From Tenebrio molitor (taxonomy: Eukaryota > Arthropoda > Insecta > Coleoptera > Tenebrionidae): a DNA stretch of 64,000 nucleotides. This document shows, one piece after another, positions 1-12,400 of the stretch. Made by a program: the position numbers and the translations under genes. Within the stretch, counting starts at the first letter, position 1, and the number at the start of each line of letters is the position of its first letter. Under the pieces are notes generated by a model. That model saw only the letters and a list, made by a program, of their open reading frames with translations, had not been told where the DNA came from and made no database searches. Location: positions 2,542,001-2,606,000 of the forward strand of contig NC_091050.1 in the NCBI RefSeq assembly GCF_963966145.1. Reading direction: 5' to 3'.

Positions 1-1276
1 TTTTATTTACCTTTCCTACATAAGTAGATACGAAAAACAACAATTGTCTAAAGGATCAATGGGTATTTTTCTTTGATATGTTTGCTTCTTGTTTTTTTTT
101 CGATTCGGACCAGTGCTTCATGTTAAGGGGTATGTCAATAATTTTTTCTACTTTCTTCGAAACGAGAAGTATCAACAAATTTAATTCCAAATTGTGAATA
201 CCGTGTGTCAATGCCTTATAGGTACAAGTCCCATCGATGCATAAAGCATCGTGCAATGTGATTAGTTTATGACATTTACTTACGTTTTTATTTGCTGCTG
301 TTGTTAACATGCCTGAAGACAATAAGCCCAAATGGGAAAAGTTTCAAAAATGATGGTCAAAGGGGTCTGAAAAATACTGCTCCACGAAAACAGCCAAGCG
401 TAAAAATTCGAAAAACAAAGCAATCTTTTTGATTGTTTTGCAATTTTTTTTCCGATGTGGCTTCTTAAAAGAGTATTTATATAAAAGCTAAATCTTGCTC
501 TTTTCTTTTCTTTTTATAAGAAAATAAAGACGTAGCAATGCTCTTCTGACAGCAGCTGCGATAGACTGGTAACCAATGAGGAAACTGTGCACAGAAGAGC
601 GCTGAAAATTCTATCTACAAATTCCACTAATCCACACAAATTCTATTCACAAAAGTAAAGACAAGCCGGGAATATTTCCCACAGTGTTGACTATGTACAA
701 AGGCATCAGCTGTAAATTCAACAAGATAATATGTGCAATTAAGCAGTACTTAATATCTTGATGAGACATTGGCGAAAGAAATTTCCATTTCCCGACAAAA
801 GAATCATTTTCATTACTACCGAATTAGGTACATAAATCCAACGTTCTAACTTTCTTACATTTTTTTATTTTGTTCGTTGAGATATTTTTACCTCTTTTGT
901 AATTCCTTCGATAATTTCACACAGACATACAGACAATAATTGTGTTTCGGATTACTGATTTTTTTTGGTTTTCTTTTTTATTCGCACTTTGGTACAGTTT
1001 TAGAATTACATAAATATTCTTATTCAACTTAATGGCCAAATTTTTTGTTCTTTTCTATTTACAGTAAAAATGTCTGTAGATAATGACCACGGCATGCTTA
1101 TTATGTGTTGAGTGTTAAGTACGCAAATTATCTTTTCAGAAGAAACTGGTTAGGTCCTTTACATATATGTACTTACTTGTTCACTCTATCTTATGACTCC
1201 ATACGGCCTTCTCAGAAGACAAATTGATTATCTATATTTTTTATTTATAATAATGTATAATATTTATATATGTAAA
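1..1276. other. AT-rich intergenic DNA
   Basis: I see no gene that I can support here. A 91-codon minus-strand open frame at 56-331 resembles no family I know and has no recognisable splice context. The rest is AT-rich with many homopolymer runs. Confidence 0.5.
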
Positions 1277-1525
1277 CTAAATTTTAAACAAATAAAAAAC
1301 TTCTTCAAGTCCTGAGCTTTTGGCCACAGTTCCCAAAACACTAGCAGCATTTCCTCTTTGGATAGCAATACTTATTCTTTGCTGGAAATAGCTAGGGGAC
1401 TCGGAAACACCAGATTTTTCAAGCAGCAACTTGCTTATATCTTTAAAAAGCTCTTTAGCATCTGGGCTCCATGGGCCAAAGGTTTCTAACGAAAAGGCAA
1501 CAAAATTATGATTTTCTTTAATTGA
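1277..1525 (-). pseudogene. Retroelement-like polyprotein C-terminal fragment
   Basis: A minus-strand frame of about 82 codons runs from just after a TAA at 1528-1526 to a TAG at 1279-1277. It reads as ordinary protein, with LETFGPWSPDAKELF near the start and QRISIAIQRGNAASVLGT near the end. From memory, this pairing (a LETxGPW motif, then a QRISLAIQRGNAAS-like motif) recurs at the C-terminus of multicopy reverse-transcriptase-bearing proteins in many animal genomes. There is no start codon and no upstream coding sequence, so this is a truncated remnant. The match to that class is recollection, not a search result; that the frame is coding-like is direct observation. Confidence 0.55.
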
Positions 1526-1752
1526 TTATCTATATTTTCTGAGAAAAAAAACTGTATACGTTTTTTGTGTGGAATTTATCATTTCGGTTTCGTAGTCCAG
1601 ATGGTAATTAATTATAATTTATAATTATATATTTATATTTATATTAATTTATAGGTAAACCGATTCGTTTAATGTTTCTTTATTCCCTATTCTGGATGAT
1701 TTCTCATTTTTATTTGCAATAGTCTTCTTAATAATACCTAATTGTTTTTTTT

Positions 1753-1889
1753 TTGTTCGACAATTTGAGAATGTTCTCCTATGTGAACGGATTTTGATAA
1801 ATGTCACAACTTGTCAAAACGAAACGTCAAGCTAATTTTAAAGGTTTTACGCGATTTGGAGCCTTTAAGGGGCTCGTCGAACAATTGTT
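1753..1889 (+). repeat. Dispersed repeat A, copy 1
   Basis: This roughly 135-bp stretch recurs in direct orientation at 12546-12685. The shared core includes GTGAACGGATTTTGATAA and GGAGCCTTTAAGGGGCTCGT. The ends carry short inverted TTGTTCGAC / GTCGAACAA, which suggests a small nonautonomous transposon. The same short reading frame (starting MSQ) is present in both copies, but the coding differences I checked change the amino acid, so there is no sign of protein constraint. Confidence 0.6.
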
Positions 1890-3276
1890 TTTATATTTTT
1901 ACTTTAGCAATGTTTAATGAATTTTTCAAATCCTGTCTAGTACAATTTATCATCTGTACCTATAATATGTAGTATTATTCTATGTAAAAAAATATTGGTT
2001 TCTAATTTTGGCAAGAAAAGCGAACACCAAGAAGAAGGTTCGAAGTGCCTTAAAAAAGCACCTTTTTTCCGTTAAACACTAGACTTTTTTGCAACAAACA
2101 AAAACGCTCTCTCAAAATATGCAAACTAAAATATGCTTTTTTTCAAAAAAATAAATTGACAGCCGCATCTTAAAACAGCTGACGGTTAGGTAAACTTTTG
2201 TGGCTAAAAATATCCTCCACTCCTCATTTTTTAATCCGTTTAATAAGTAACGCTCGTCTTGGTTGCTTTAATTTTAACCAAGTATAAAGAGTACGAATAC
2301 CAAAATAAAACACTTTGCACGTCTGAATCTAGGATTTTCTAGCTAAAAATAGGTGTCTAATTTTTTGCATTTCTTGCATTTATATCCACCTAGTAATTGA
2401 GCCGCAAAATTGTCGTTCATTTAAATCTACAATAAAATGGCAAAAGCGTGACCGAAAGTCGGGAATCCATTTCATGAACGCAATTGCATTCAAAGGTAAC
2501 TGCATACACGCGTAATTGCGATTGGTTGTATGGAGTGCAATGTGTACTCGTTCGCCAATCGTAAATCTCGTTGCACTCACTGCACTTTTTACAGGCATGT
2601 GCAGTAACCATGGTAATTGCAAGGTACATTATGTACCTAGGTGCATGCGGCTCTCGCAATAGATGCACTTATTTCATACGGCTCTTCTCTAATGGAGAAA
2701 CGTGAGAACAAAAATTTATTCACATGCTTTCGTGAGCTACCGTTTATTGATTGTACTAAGCTAAGGGTGGGAAAAGCCGTTTCGGCCCGTACGAGAATAT
2801 TCGACCGATATAACCTTTGACACTACCTGGTCTAGTCCTAGAACAAGCTACGGCGCTTAAAATAGATCCGCTTCGTATTTTACCTAGGGATTCGTCAGGT
2901 TCATTGTCAGAAAATTCGTTAAGTTCTCAGCCATTGTTGCTTGAGGTTGTTAAAAACATCTGCACGACGCTGAAAGACTCCAAATCGACTGCTTCGGCAT
3001 GTACTGGGTGTCCAAAGATTTGGGGAAAAGTGAAAACCCAATATGGTCAGTTTTACTAAGATGAAAAAAATCTTCATATAAAAATTGCAGACATTTCTCA
3101 GCTCTACAATCTTAAACTAATTATTCCGTAATACTGGGACAATACAAAGTTATGTTTTTTTTTTAAATGAAACAACCCTGTATTGTTACAGTTTCTGATT
3201 CTGCGCACAACGTTCATAAATTTGAGATAAATTTGTATTGTATTATTTTCAAGTGTTTTACAGTGTTTTTCTTTTG

Positions 3277-3406
3277 GTTTTCCTCTTTTGTCAATTGTAT
3301 TTCAATATTTCTCAAAACTATTTCCTTTCTCAATTAAATGTCGAAGTGACGTAAATATGAAATAGTTTTGAGAAATAGTGAAATACAATTGACAAAAGAG
3401 GAAAAC
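3277..3406. repeat. 48-bp inverted repeat (hairpin)
   Basis: The left arm 3277-3324 and right arm 3359-3406 are reverse complements over 48 bp with a single mismatch, around a 34-nt loop. A second copy of the left arm, without the right arm, lies at 26251-26300. The hairpin belongs to dispersed repeat B or sits at its edge. Confidence 0.85.
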
Positions 3407-3483
3407 TAATAGAGAAACAGTGTAAAATTTAAAAGTGAAAAACATGGAATTTTTGAAATATGACTCCATTTTGTTTTTGTACC

Positions 3484-3640
3484 AACTTGTGCAACAAATG
3501 CATTCACGTTGTTTTGACATAATGGAAGGCCATGGAAATTTTGCATTTAATAGTAAAACTGTCTGTTGAAACAGGTTATGTTTTCCTAAGTTTGAGGTTA
3601 TAAATAGTGTCAATGTCTAGTGCATTGTTGCCAGTTTTAC
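3484..3640 (+). repeat. Dispersed repeat B, copy 1
   Basis: This segment is repeated in inverted orientation at 29965-30110 with clear similarity along its length. Shared words include GCATTCACGTTGTTTTG, CTAAGTTTGAGGTTATAAAT and TCAATGTCTAGTGCATTGT. It is an interspersed repeat of unknown class. Confidence 0.7.
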
Positions 3641-5859
3641 TAGTTTGGAATAGAAGAATGATTTAGTTTCGTCAAAACAGACAACATGGATTGTTTGTAA
3701 ATTATTATTCTAGAAAGCATCAACTACGGTGTGATCAAGAATGACTGAATCTGTTGGTAACAATGAAATTTGGCAAATTTGGAATTTACCATCAAAGGTT
3801 CATTTTTGTAATATTCAATGCCGTCTCAAGTTAAAAAATCCGGTTAGTGCCACTTACCAAACAAAAAACACCACTACATTTCAATTGTTCCATTGCCAAC
3901 AGACTCAGTCACTGTTGATCACGCTGTATTAGGTATTCTAGAAATTTCCAAAAATGTGATTTAATCGCAACAGAGAGCATATTGATAGAGTTGTCCTTGA
4001 AATCAGTTTAATTTAAAAAACACTAAAAATATCCCAAAAAAGGAGAAAATGACAAGCATAGGATTTTGAGGTCTGACACAAACAGTATCCTGAACTATGA
4101 CGCCCAGTTGTAGCTTCCAGTGCTAATTCTTTTTCTAACGTGATTCTTCCACAGACAAAACCTAGTTCCATCACAGAGCACAATATCGATCCATTTATTC
4201 TGTCAGTGTCCTCTTTCTCTGCATCATTCAAGTCTGTTCGCTTGTTATTCAAGCAGTCAAAGGTTCCAAGGGCATCCGTTTGACCTTGAAGTTTAAAATC
4301 CATGACTTGGGATGGAAGTGTATTTTCCGCCTTCCGAGCTATTCTTTTCAAGATATTTACCTGCAATTCTATTACTCGCACCTCGTAGACCTGGTAAAAA
4401 CTGATCGATACAGATTGAGATTGAATAAAAAATTTCACACAAGTAGATTATACTTCTTTACATGCCTTTTACAGATGAGGTGTATTTTTAATTTTTAGGA
4501 AAATAGAAAAACTGAAGCCTTCACACCAGGTTTGTAATTAATAAAAAATAATTTTCAACGGCAACAGGATTAGTAAGTAGTGTGGTTTATTGTGGATCGC
4601 TGTCTAAAATCGATCACGTAACTAGACGAATAACCGTCAAGGGTCGAGGAAGTGAAGTTTTGATGTAAAAACCGTTTTTCGATAGGTCGTCGAATAAAGT
4701 CTCTATATAATGGAATATTGAAACGCTTTGCAAGTATTTTTTAATTCTGCATATGTTGGGGTAAGATTATGCGGAACCGGAACTGAACAGATCTGACAAT
4801 TGTTATCGCCAAAAATAAAACAAGTTTTTAAAGTATCGTTTTCTGTTTTGTGCCGCCGATTCGACCATTTTGCTCCTTATGCAAGCAAAATATAAGGACG
4901 ACCCTTAACACAATTGTGCGTGTGTGTTCATCTAATTCGTTCGTTTATTTTCGTTCAGGTCGGGTTTCACGGTGTAGCTAACAGAGTTAGAACGTTAATA
5001 AACGTTAGAAATTATGACAAGAACCTGTAAATGCTTCTTTTCTACTGGTCTCTGCATATAGATTTAATCAGAAGGCTATTATGTTCGCGACTGACGTTGC
5101 TATTATCGATGCGGGAAAAGTTGGGTGCGAAGAATAGTCCAATCTAGAAACCAAGGGTGTTTTAGGGCCTCCTCTGTTACTGACAATAAAAAACAAATAG
5201 ACACAATCATGTTAAGTTAAGTAATGATGGAGGAATTTTATGAAAATGGAAGGCGACGGTACTAAACTGCAAAATATACAGGGTGTATCTAAAATACGTG
5301 TGTTAATTTTAACCAGTGGAAGAACTCACCATTTTATTAAACTTTTCTCTATAACATTTTGCTAAATTTGCAAAAGTTAAAAACCCTCGATTTTAAATGA
5401 CTCCATAGAAGAAAAAAAATTACGTTAAGAATTAAATTTTTAAAATAAAATTTGTCATTTTCTCAAAAAAATTGTTATGTAAAGTAACAATTTTCTTCAT
5501 TCATCGTTTAGGTAGTAGAAAGAGAAGAAAGAAGTGGAGGTTGTCATTTTACAAATGGGTGATGACGTCATTGCACAAACACAATGACGTTATTCAAACA
5601 AATTGCACGGCACAAGATGGTATTTTTCGAAATAAAATCTACATGTCCGAGCCATTTTCTTAAAAATATTACATAACGCTATTATGAATTTTATTCCAAA
5701 CTTTATGTTCACACTGTATAAAAACTACTGACTTAATACAACATTTAAATCGTAGTTATTTGCATGTCTTTTTTTAAACATTTCGATACTTCAGAAATAC
5801 TCAGAAATGATCTGTTATAAAATATTAATAATAAAAGGAATATTGAATGTTTGTCTTAG

Positions 5860-5867
5860 AAAAAAAA
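5860..5867 (-). terminator. RNA polymerase III terminator
   Basis: A run of eight A on the plus strand reads as T8 on the minus strand, ten bases after the 3' end of the tRNA-Thr gene. This is the expected pol III stop signal and supports the tRNA being a transcribed gene. Confidence 0.8.
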
Positions 5868-5877
5868 GTTTTGCCCG

Positions 5878-5951
5878 AGGCCCCGGAGGGATTCGAACCC
5901 TCGATCTCCTGTTTACTAGACAGGCGCTTTAACCAACTAAGCCACGGCGCC
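5878..5951 (-). tRNA. tRNA-Thr (anticodon AGT)
   Basis: The minus strand folds as a 74-nt tRNA. The acceptor is GGCGCCG / CGGGGCC, the D arm is GCTT...AAGC, the anticodon arm is CCTGT-CTAGTAA-ACAGG with AGT in the loop, and the T arm is GAGGG-TTCGAAT-CCCTC. The discriminator is T; no CCA is encoded and there is no intron. The A box (TGGCTTAGTTGG) and B box (GGTTCGAATCC) are intact and a T8 terminator follows. One oddity is that position 4 of the acceptor stem is G opposite G, where the human Thr-AGT gene as I remember it has a G-U pair. The gene lies 469 bp upstream of the Imp start codon, on the opposite strand. Confidence 0.93.
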
Positions 5952-6420
5952 TTGTTGGAAAATATTTTACAAAGGATATTGTCACGTGTATGAATGTCTA
6001 ATTCTTTAAATTACCTTTTAATATACTGGGATTTGGTTAGAAGTATTAAAAGATAGCAATATTTAAGTGAGATTAATTGTTCGAGCAAAAAAATTGAAAG
6101 AAAGTAAGTGAGAGTTGATGATTTTGAATCAATTGTGAACGATTGTATCGTTCAAGTTCGCAGAATTTTTATTTAAAAAAATATTATTTATGCAAATAGA
6201 AATGTTAAGTTTCGTACGGACCAATAGGTGCGCGTCACCGGCACCGTCCAAATCCAATGACAGTTCTGTCCATTCAATCTTCGCGGTCAGAGATAGTGGT
6301 AAGAGTGCGCATGTCAAAAAAGTTTGTTGTACGAACGAGGTTGGCGGACGTGTTTCGGCAACTTAAAACTTTCTTCACGTTTTGTCGAAAGAGTGATTTA
6401 ATTAATTAACAAAAGTGTCT
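5952..6420 (+). promoter_or_regulatory. Upstream region / 5' UTR of the long Imp form
   Basis: This is the interval between the tRNA-Thr gene and the first Imp coding exon. The last 120 bp are richer in CpG than the surroundings and are a plausible 5' UTR. No clear TATA box was seen. The ATG at 6421 is preceded by AAAAGTGTCT. Confidence 0.4.
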
Positions 6421-9400
6421 ATGAATACGACAGCAGCTGGAAAGATTCCGCCCATAACGATGAGCAAGCTTTATATTGGCAATTTACCGTCGGAGACAAA
6501 CGAGAACGCCCTCAGACAATTATTCCTCGACCAAAACTTGTCCTGCACCAATATTTTGGTGAAACGTGGAGGTTATGCTTTTGTTGATTGTCCCGATCAG
6601 TCGTCCGCCGACAAAGCCATCGACAAACTCAACGGTAAGGACTTCTTCTTGATTAATTCGAACTGTTACCGGCTTTTCGTGACATCCGTTGTCATGTGGA
6701 TTTGACTATTTTTGAATGATGTCAATGACATTCGCCACGATTTTTGGGGTACCTCGTGTAACCTGGGGCTCCAAAATCTTTCCTTTTCGACAATTACCGA
6801 TCGGGGATTTTTAAGTGTGACGGGTAGGTATTCTAGTGTGACAAAGCCGGTTTTAGCAAGGGGCCGGGTCACTCAGATCACTAGCCCACTCCACGATCTC
6901 TATCTGTAAGATATAAAAATTCCCGCCAGAAATACGCTAGTCAACAAAATGACAGCAACTTTTCCGCGGACGCTATTTCGCATATCAAACTCGCACCCGC
7001 ACTGTCACGCCCACGTGGTCGAATGCATTTCATCGTTAAATCGATTTCAACTAACCCCACCGTTTGCACCGAAACACGTTTTACGATCCTCATTCTTACA
7101 TTCTTCACCACAAAAGTTGTTAGTTAATTCGACGACTCTACGATGCGTAGGTGGAGAGAAATAAAATTTGCGTGAACTTGCGCACCACGAGTTCCTCGAG
7201 TCGAGATTAGAAGATTTTGGAGCTATTGTAGCTACACATGTAAAAACAAAAAAAAAAAGATTAGTAGAAGGAGAAAAAAAATTAAACTGACGAAAACAAG
7301 CTTTGACCTAGATCAGGAAATAAGAGTACTTACTGTATCGTTAGGTCACCATGATGTGGGGAATTATCTGTCTCAAATTCTCTTTTACTAGTTGTTAGTT
7401 ATAAGAAAAGAACATGAATCCAACAAGTGTGTTGTAATTTGATCATCTTAAAAAAGTACCTACCTACTGCACAAGGACAGCTTAAGTGGAACAAATTTTC
7501 TTCTTCCTTTTATTTCTCTTTTATTTAAGCTCACAAGTAATATTTTGTAAAAATATTAGCAGGCAATTTTCTGCTTGTCAGATAGAATTTATTGAAATGA
7601 TCAGATAATGTAGAAAAAAATAACTAATCAGTATTGGCAAAAACTTTGTCGACAGTTGATTGTTTGAAATTACAACTGATGAACAATATGAAGCTAGAGC
7701 CCATTTGTCGCTTCTAGCAAGTCTGTAGTACTCGAATTATAAAAAGAAATGAAATGAGCGATGAGACATAACTTTTAAGATAATCGACAAATAAAAGGTT
7801 TGATGTTCCCACATCGAGGTAGATCCCCTAGGTACGAAGTTCTGCAGAATTATTTGACGCCGAAGGCAACTCCTGCTCGTCACTAATTTCAGAAGAAAAA
7901 TAGATGCGTGCGTTGCCCTTCATAGTTTTCCGATTTAAATCCTACAGATAACATGGAGTAATGGTGGTTTCATAACAAGCTAGAACTGAATAAATAGTAA
8001 CTGAATGTCGCTGTTATTATGTCCCCACAGAAGAGTAAAAGACTTCCAAAAATAACGTCGAGATTGACGGCAATGTTTTCAACATAAATCACAAAATCGT
8101 TCGTTGCGTTTATAAAAACCATTTTTTGAATAATTTTTTTACATAAATACATGTCGATCGAGGGGATACAAAGATATTTTTTAAATAAGTGGAATTGAAT
8201 AACTGAAGTAATATTTTTTGTATATTTGTTTCAGGTTTCAATTTTAATGGATCTTCGTTGGTGGTGGAACCATCGGTAGCTTCCGGCAAGAAAAGGTAAG
8301 CCACGAAAATGTTGAAAATTATTCCGGAAAAAATGATTTTGAAAATATTGTAACTAATACGATACGGTCAAAACAATATAATATTTAATAAAAATATTCT
8401 TGTTCGGATTGGAAATTTTTTTCAAGAAAATAAAAAAAAAATCACTTCCAACGTAATTAATTTTTATACAGCGTGTTCCAAAACTATCGCCAAAAATGTT
8501 ACACAGCAATTTCCCATATCAATATTAATGTGAAATCGTAATCAAACGTTCTTTTTTATGCCTCTGTGTGGTTTTACAGAGGTTTAAATTTTGGTTTTGC
8601 ACAGTCTATTTGACAATACCTAACAAATAATTCTAAAAAATGTCATTGAATTTTGACCATAATTCTAACCTATCTCCTCGTAAGAAGGTTTCACACCATA
8701 GAAAAAGTGTAAAAATGTGTCAAATTTATTCTGACAGTTCCCGTTTTTTTTTTGCAACCAACTGTACCAAGTCAGCTGTAAAAATTACGTGGTTAATTTT
8801 AAATTTCATCTGAAATAGAAAATGGTACAAAAACTCGCACTTGTCTACAATATAGACAGTATTTTTTGCAAATTTTCGGATCCTCCTGTAGAAGAAATAT
8901 TTTGGCATACCCTTATTTTTAGTTTGGTTAGTAATTAATAAACTCCAACAATAAGAAATAATTTTCCTCCTTACGGAAGCATCGATTTTTTTACTTTTCG
9001 GTTGCGGACCGCCGACTATTATTTGTCGGACCGTCAGGGGAGTACCGTTTTGGAACCGCTGCAACAGCGTATACATAATAATGCCATGTTTGTAATTTAA
9101 TTTTTTTAATCAGTATGGTGCGACTTGATTTCAATTTTTTACGCGCGAAAAATTTCAAAACATGCAGCAATGCGGCGTAGACGACCATAAAACATTTAGA
9201 ATGATTTAAATAATAATTATTTTTTAATTTCCGACACGGCCACTCGATCCGTTCTCGCCTGGTCGAAGCGTTCGAATTTCAAACGGGCGATTTTGGTAGC
9301 GGAGTAAAATTTCTCCGTTTCACTTTAGGACATAGAAATTTCCCTACCTGTGCACCTGGGTTCCTTTGTTTGGCTTGTGTAGTTTGAATCTATAATGCAG

Positions 9401-12400
9401 AAAAAGGTGGTCAATGCCATTCAGGCACATGTTGAGAGCCTTCTAACTGCTTCTCGGAAATGGCTCGTTCAACAAAACAGGCCTGCGTAAATGCCGTTGC
9501 CTGTTTGCTCGCTGCCCGCCTAACATATTTCTAACGTGCCGCTCGCCATTTTTTTGCTCTCGCTCGTTTCTTCAGAAATAATTATTTCCGCCTGTCTTTC
9601 ATTTTAAATTAACCGCCAGAGCACGTTCCTTCGTCGTACGTTTACTACACGTACTCGATCGAACTTATCGACGCGGACACGAATCATTCTGATTTCAATC
9701 CGATCGAAATGTCGAACCCAATCCGCCTAGTCCGAGAATCTGATTGAAAACTACTCTAAAGACGAAGATTGAAATTCAAATGTGTGAGCGAAGAATATGC
9801 GCATGTGCACTAAAATAAATATGTTCTATTAATATTATTGGTTCTGTGGCTCATCTTATCATCTATCTGAGGGTTCAAACGGAAGTAAAACTTTAAAATG
9901 CAAACGATCGAAACACAAGAAATGAACGAAGTGGTCGTGGTGAATTTATCAATCGTAACATCTTAAGAGATATTTTTATTGTTTGTTTGCAGGGGTTCGA
10001 TCGGTGGTTTTCCGGAAGTACCTTCGATGCAGGTTGGCAATGGATGGATGTAAGTACTCATAATTGTAAGGCATAGTTTGCTTTTATGTTTTGTAGTTAT
10101 TTAAACGTGTTTGTGTTGCACTTAGAGCTTGACATCTGGCAATGTGTGGAACACTTTTTTCTAATGTACTAGTCAAAGTTTCGTAAACTCAGATTTTGAA
10201 ACACGGCATTCGCATTAACGGGAAACGACTTTTGCATTAAATAAACCTCGGCCGTTGTAAATTTGGGGATCGAGTCGGATATCTTATAAAAAACCATCTG
10301 AAGCATAAACAATAAACTATTCATTAGTTTTAACAGTATAACTATTGACACAACAACTTCTTAAAAGTATACTTGGGCAATACGATACATATCTACGAAT
10401 ATAAGTTTAAATACTTACGTATCGCTCCAGCTTCGGGCATACTACATAACAAATTCTTTCTATCTATGGTTCAATGGAACAAATAACATTACAACGACTG
10501 GAGTTACTTTTTACATGCTGAATCTAGAAATTGGACCAGGAAATATATATATATACTTTAACAAAGCTAAAGTACGTTCGCTCTAAAAATGGGGCTAAGT
10601 TGCGTGCCAAAAATTGATTGTTTGTATTAAACACGGTAAATGTTGCGAAGACAAATTTTTTATTTTCTTGAGTGTCAGTAAGAAAGACCGGCAATTTTCA
10701 AAATGTTCATATAAAATAGGAACACTGATTAGCAGGTAAGTTTTATTACTTAACCCCATTTTTACAATGAAAAATTAGAAAGCTTATAGAGTGTACCTAA
10801 TAAAAACCTTGCACATGACTTCATCGGAAAACTAGATATTGAACTAACGAAATACATAGATAGGTTTAGTGAGTAGAGTTTTAATTTTCGCGAACGAAGA
10901 GACACAGCTAAGGTGTTAAGACAACTGGTGCTGCTTTAACTTATTATCAATTTGCATCAAGAGTTCTTATAATTTTTTGGATGATTTTTGAAAGCACGTC
11001 CACCAGGTCGACGTGTCCTGTTTCTGCACACATTTTTCGTTTTGTTATGTATTTTCTAATTGGTTTTTGAAGGGCGTCGCATTTGGTTTTATTAGGGCAA
11101 TCTGTGTCAGGGAGGAATGTCCTTGGAGACGATGTGTCGAGGGTCGAGGGCGAGGCTGCACGTTATCGATCCAGTTCAGCTTTATTCCTCGAGCGTCTTT
11201 CTTTTTGTCCACGTAAAGTTTCAGTTTTCATTCTGTATCACATTATCATTATACCAAGTGGAAAGATAAATAAGAAAGTGCATGTGTTATCGCCGTGTGT
11301 ACAAATTATTATCCACGCAGTGTGTAAATCATTAATCGTCTGTTAGCTCGATCAGTACAGAAGAGAATTTAGCCGGAGATTAACATTGCATAGCGTAAAG
11401 GTGGCTCTGAATTACAATAAATCAGTGTTAAGTTTTGTTGATTTATTTTTAAAATAAAAATAATAACGAACTCTTTTAGCTCATATTAAAAATGTACGTA
11501 AATGAATTATGAATGGCGCTTACTTCATTCATTTACGAAATGTTTTTGCTTTGATTTAAAGAATTTTACTTTACGTAACTGGAAGCGATAGATTGTGGAG
11601 GTCACTTTTTGAAATTCGTTCTTATAGTTACAGAGTGTACCGCATTTAAAATGAAGACAGACTGAAATTTGAATTCACCAGGTGTATCTTTTGAGGTACT
11701 CACTGTAAATTGTAAACCCAGCCAATTCATCCAAATCCAATTTTGACCCCGTGTGCAGAGTTTCAATGCAAAGTTCGCACTTTGACTGTTATGTTATTTG
11801 GGCATTTTTGCAAAATACAAATTTCGCTTTGAAACTTGGTACGTTAGTTGGTTGGGTTTACAACTTCCAGTGGAGTTCAACACCTCAAAAATGCACCTTA
11901 CAATACCAATCTGAAAAAAAATCAGATACCTACCTGTCTGAACAAAAATTGTAATGTAATGCATATTTTCCATTTTCTCAAATTTCATTCTGAAGTTTAA
12001 AAGAATCCCACGACGGTCGTGAAGTAACAGGTTGCTTCGAAAAAATAGAATCACGAAAAAAAAATTACATTTTAGATCATCAGTTAATCATAGACGTACA
12101 AAACACGTTTGTGTTATGGCAGTTTGCCGAATGTGCTAAGGTACTGGTAATAAATTAGAATTTGGCTCTGGTAAATAAAAAATATCAATAGTTATTTGTA
12201 TCACAAGGCTAGAAAATGCCATTTTGCAAGTGCAAGCACGGTTTGTGGAGCAGAGGCGTCAGCCGAGGCGCCACAAGTGCGAAACATTTTCTACCCGTGT
12301 AATACACAAAATTTATTTAAAGCAAAATACCTATAATAATTTTTGTTAAAAAATTGCCGGATAGGGAATTTATTTTTCTTCCATTGGCAACATAAAGGAT

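Larger units (their letters stand above)
1890..5877. other. Repeat-bearing intergenic DNA
   Basis: Apart from the hairpin and repeat B listed separately, I see no supported gene. A minus-strand open frame of 141 codons (4438-4013) and a plus-strand one of 80 codons (2817-3059) are the longest; neither resembles a known family. Around 5279-5300 is a CAGGGTGT-type motif, common at the ends of small insect transposons, but its partner end was not found. Confidence 0.45.

Noticed and set aside
4013..4438. 141-codon minus-strand open frame
   Set aside because: No recognisable domain, no splice or promoter context, and AT-rich surroundings; it may be chance or an old repeat.
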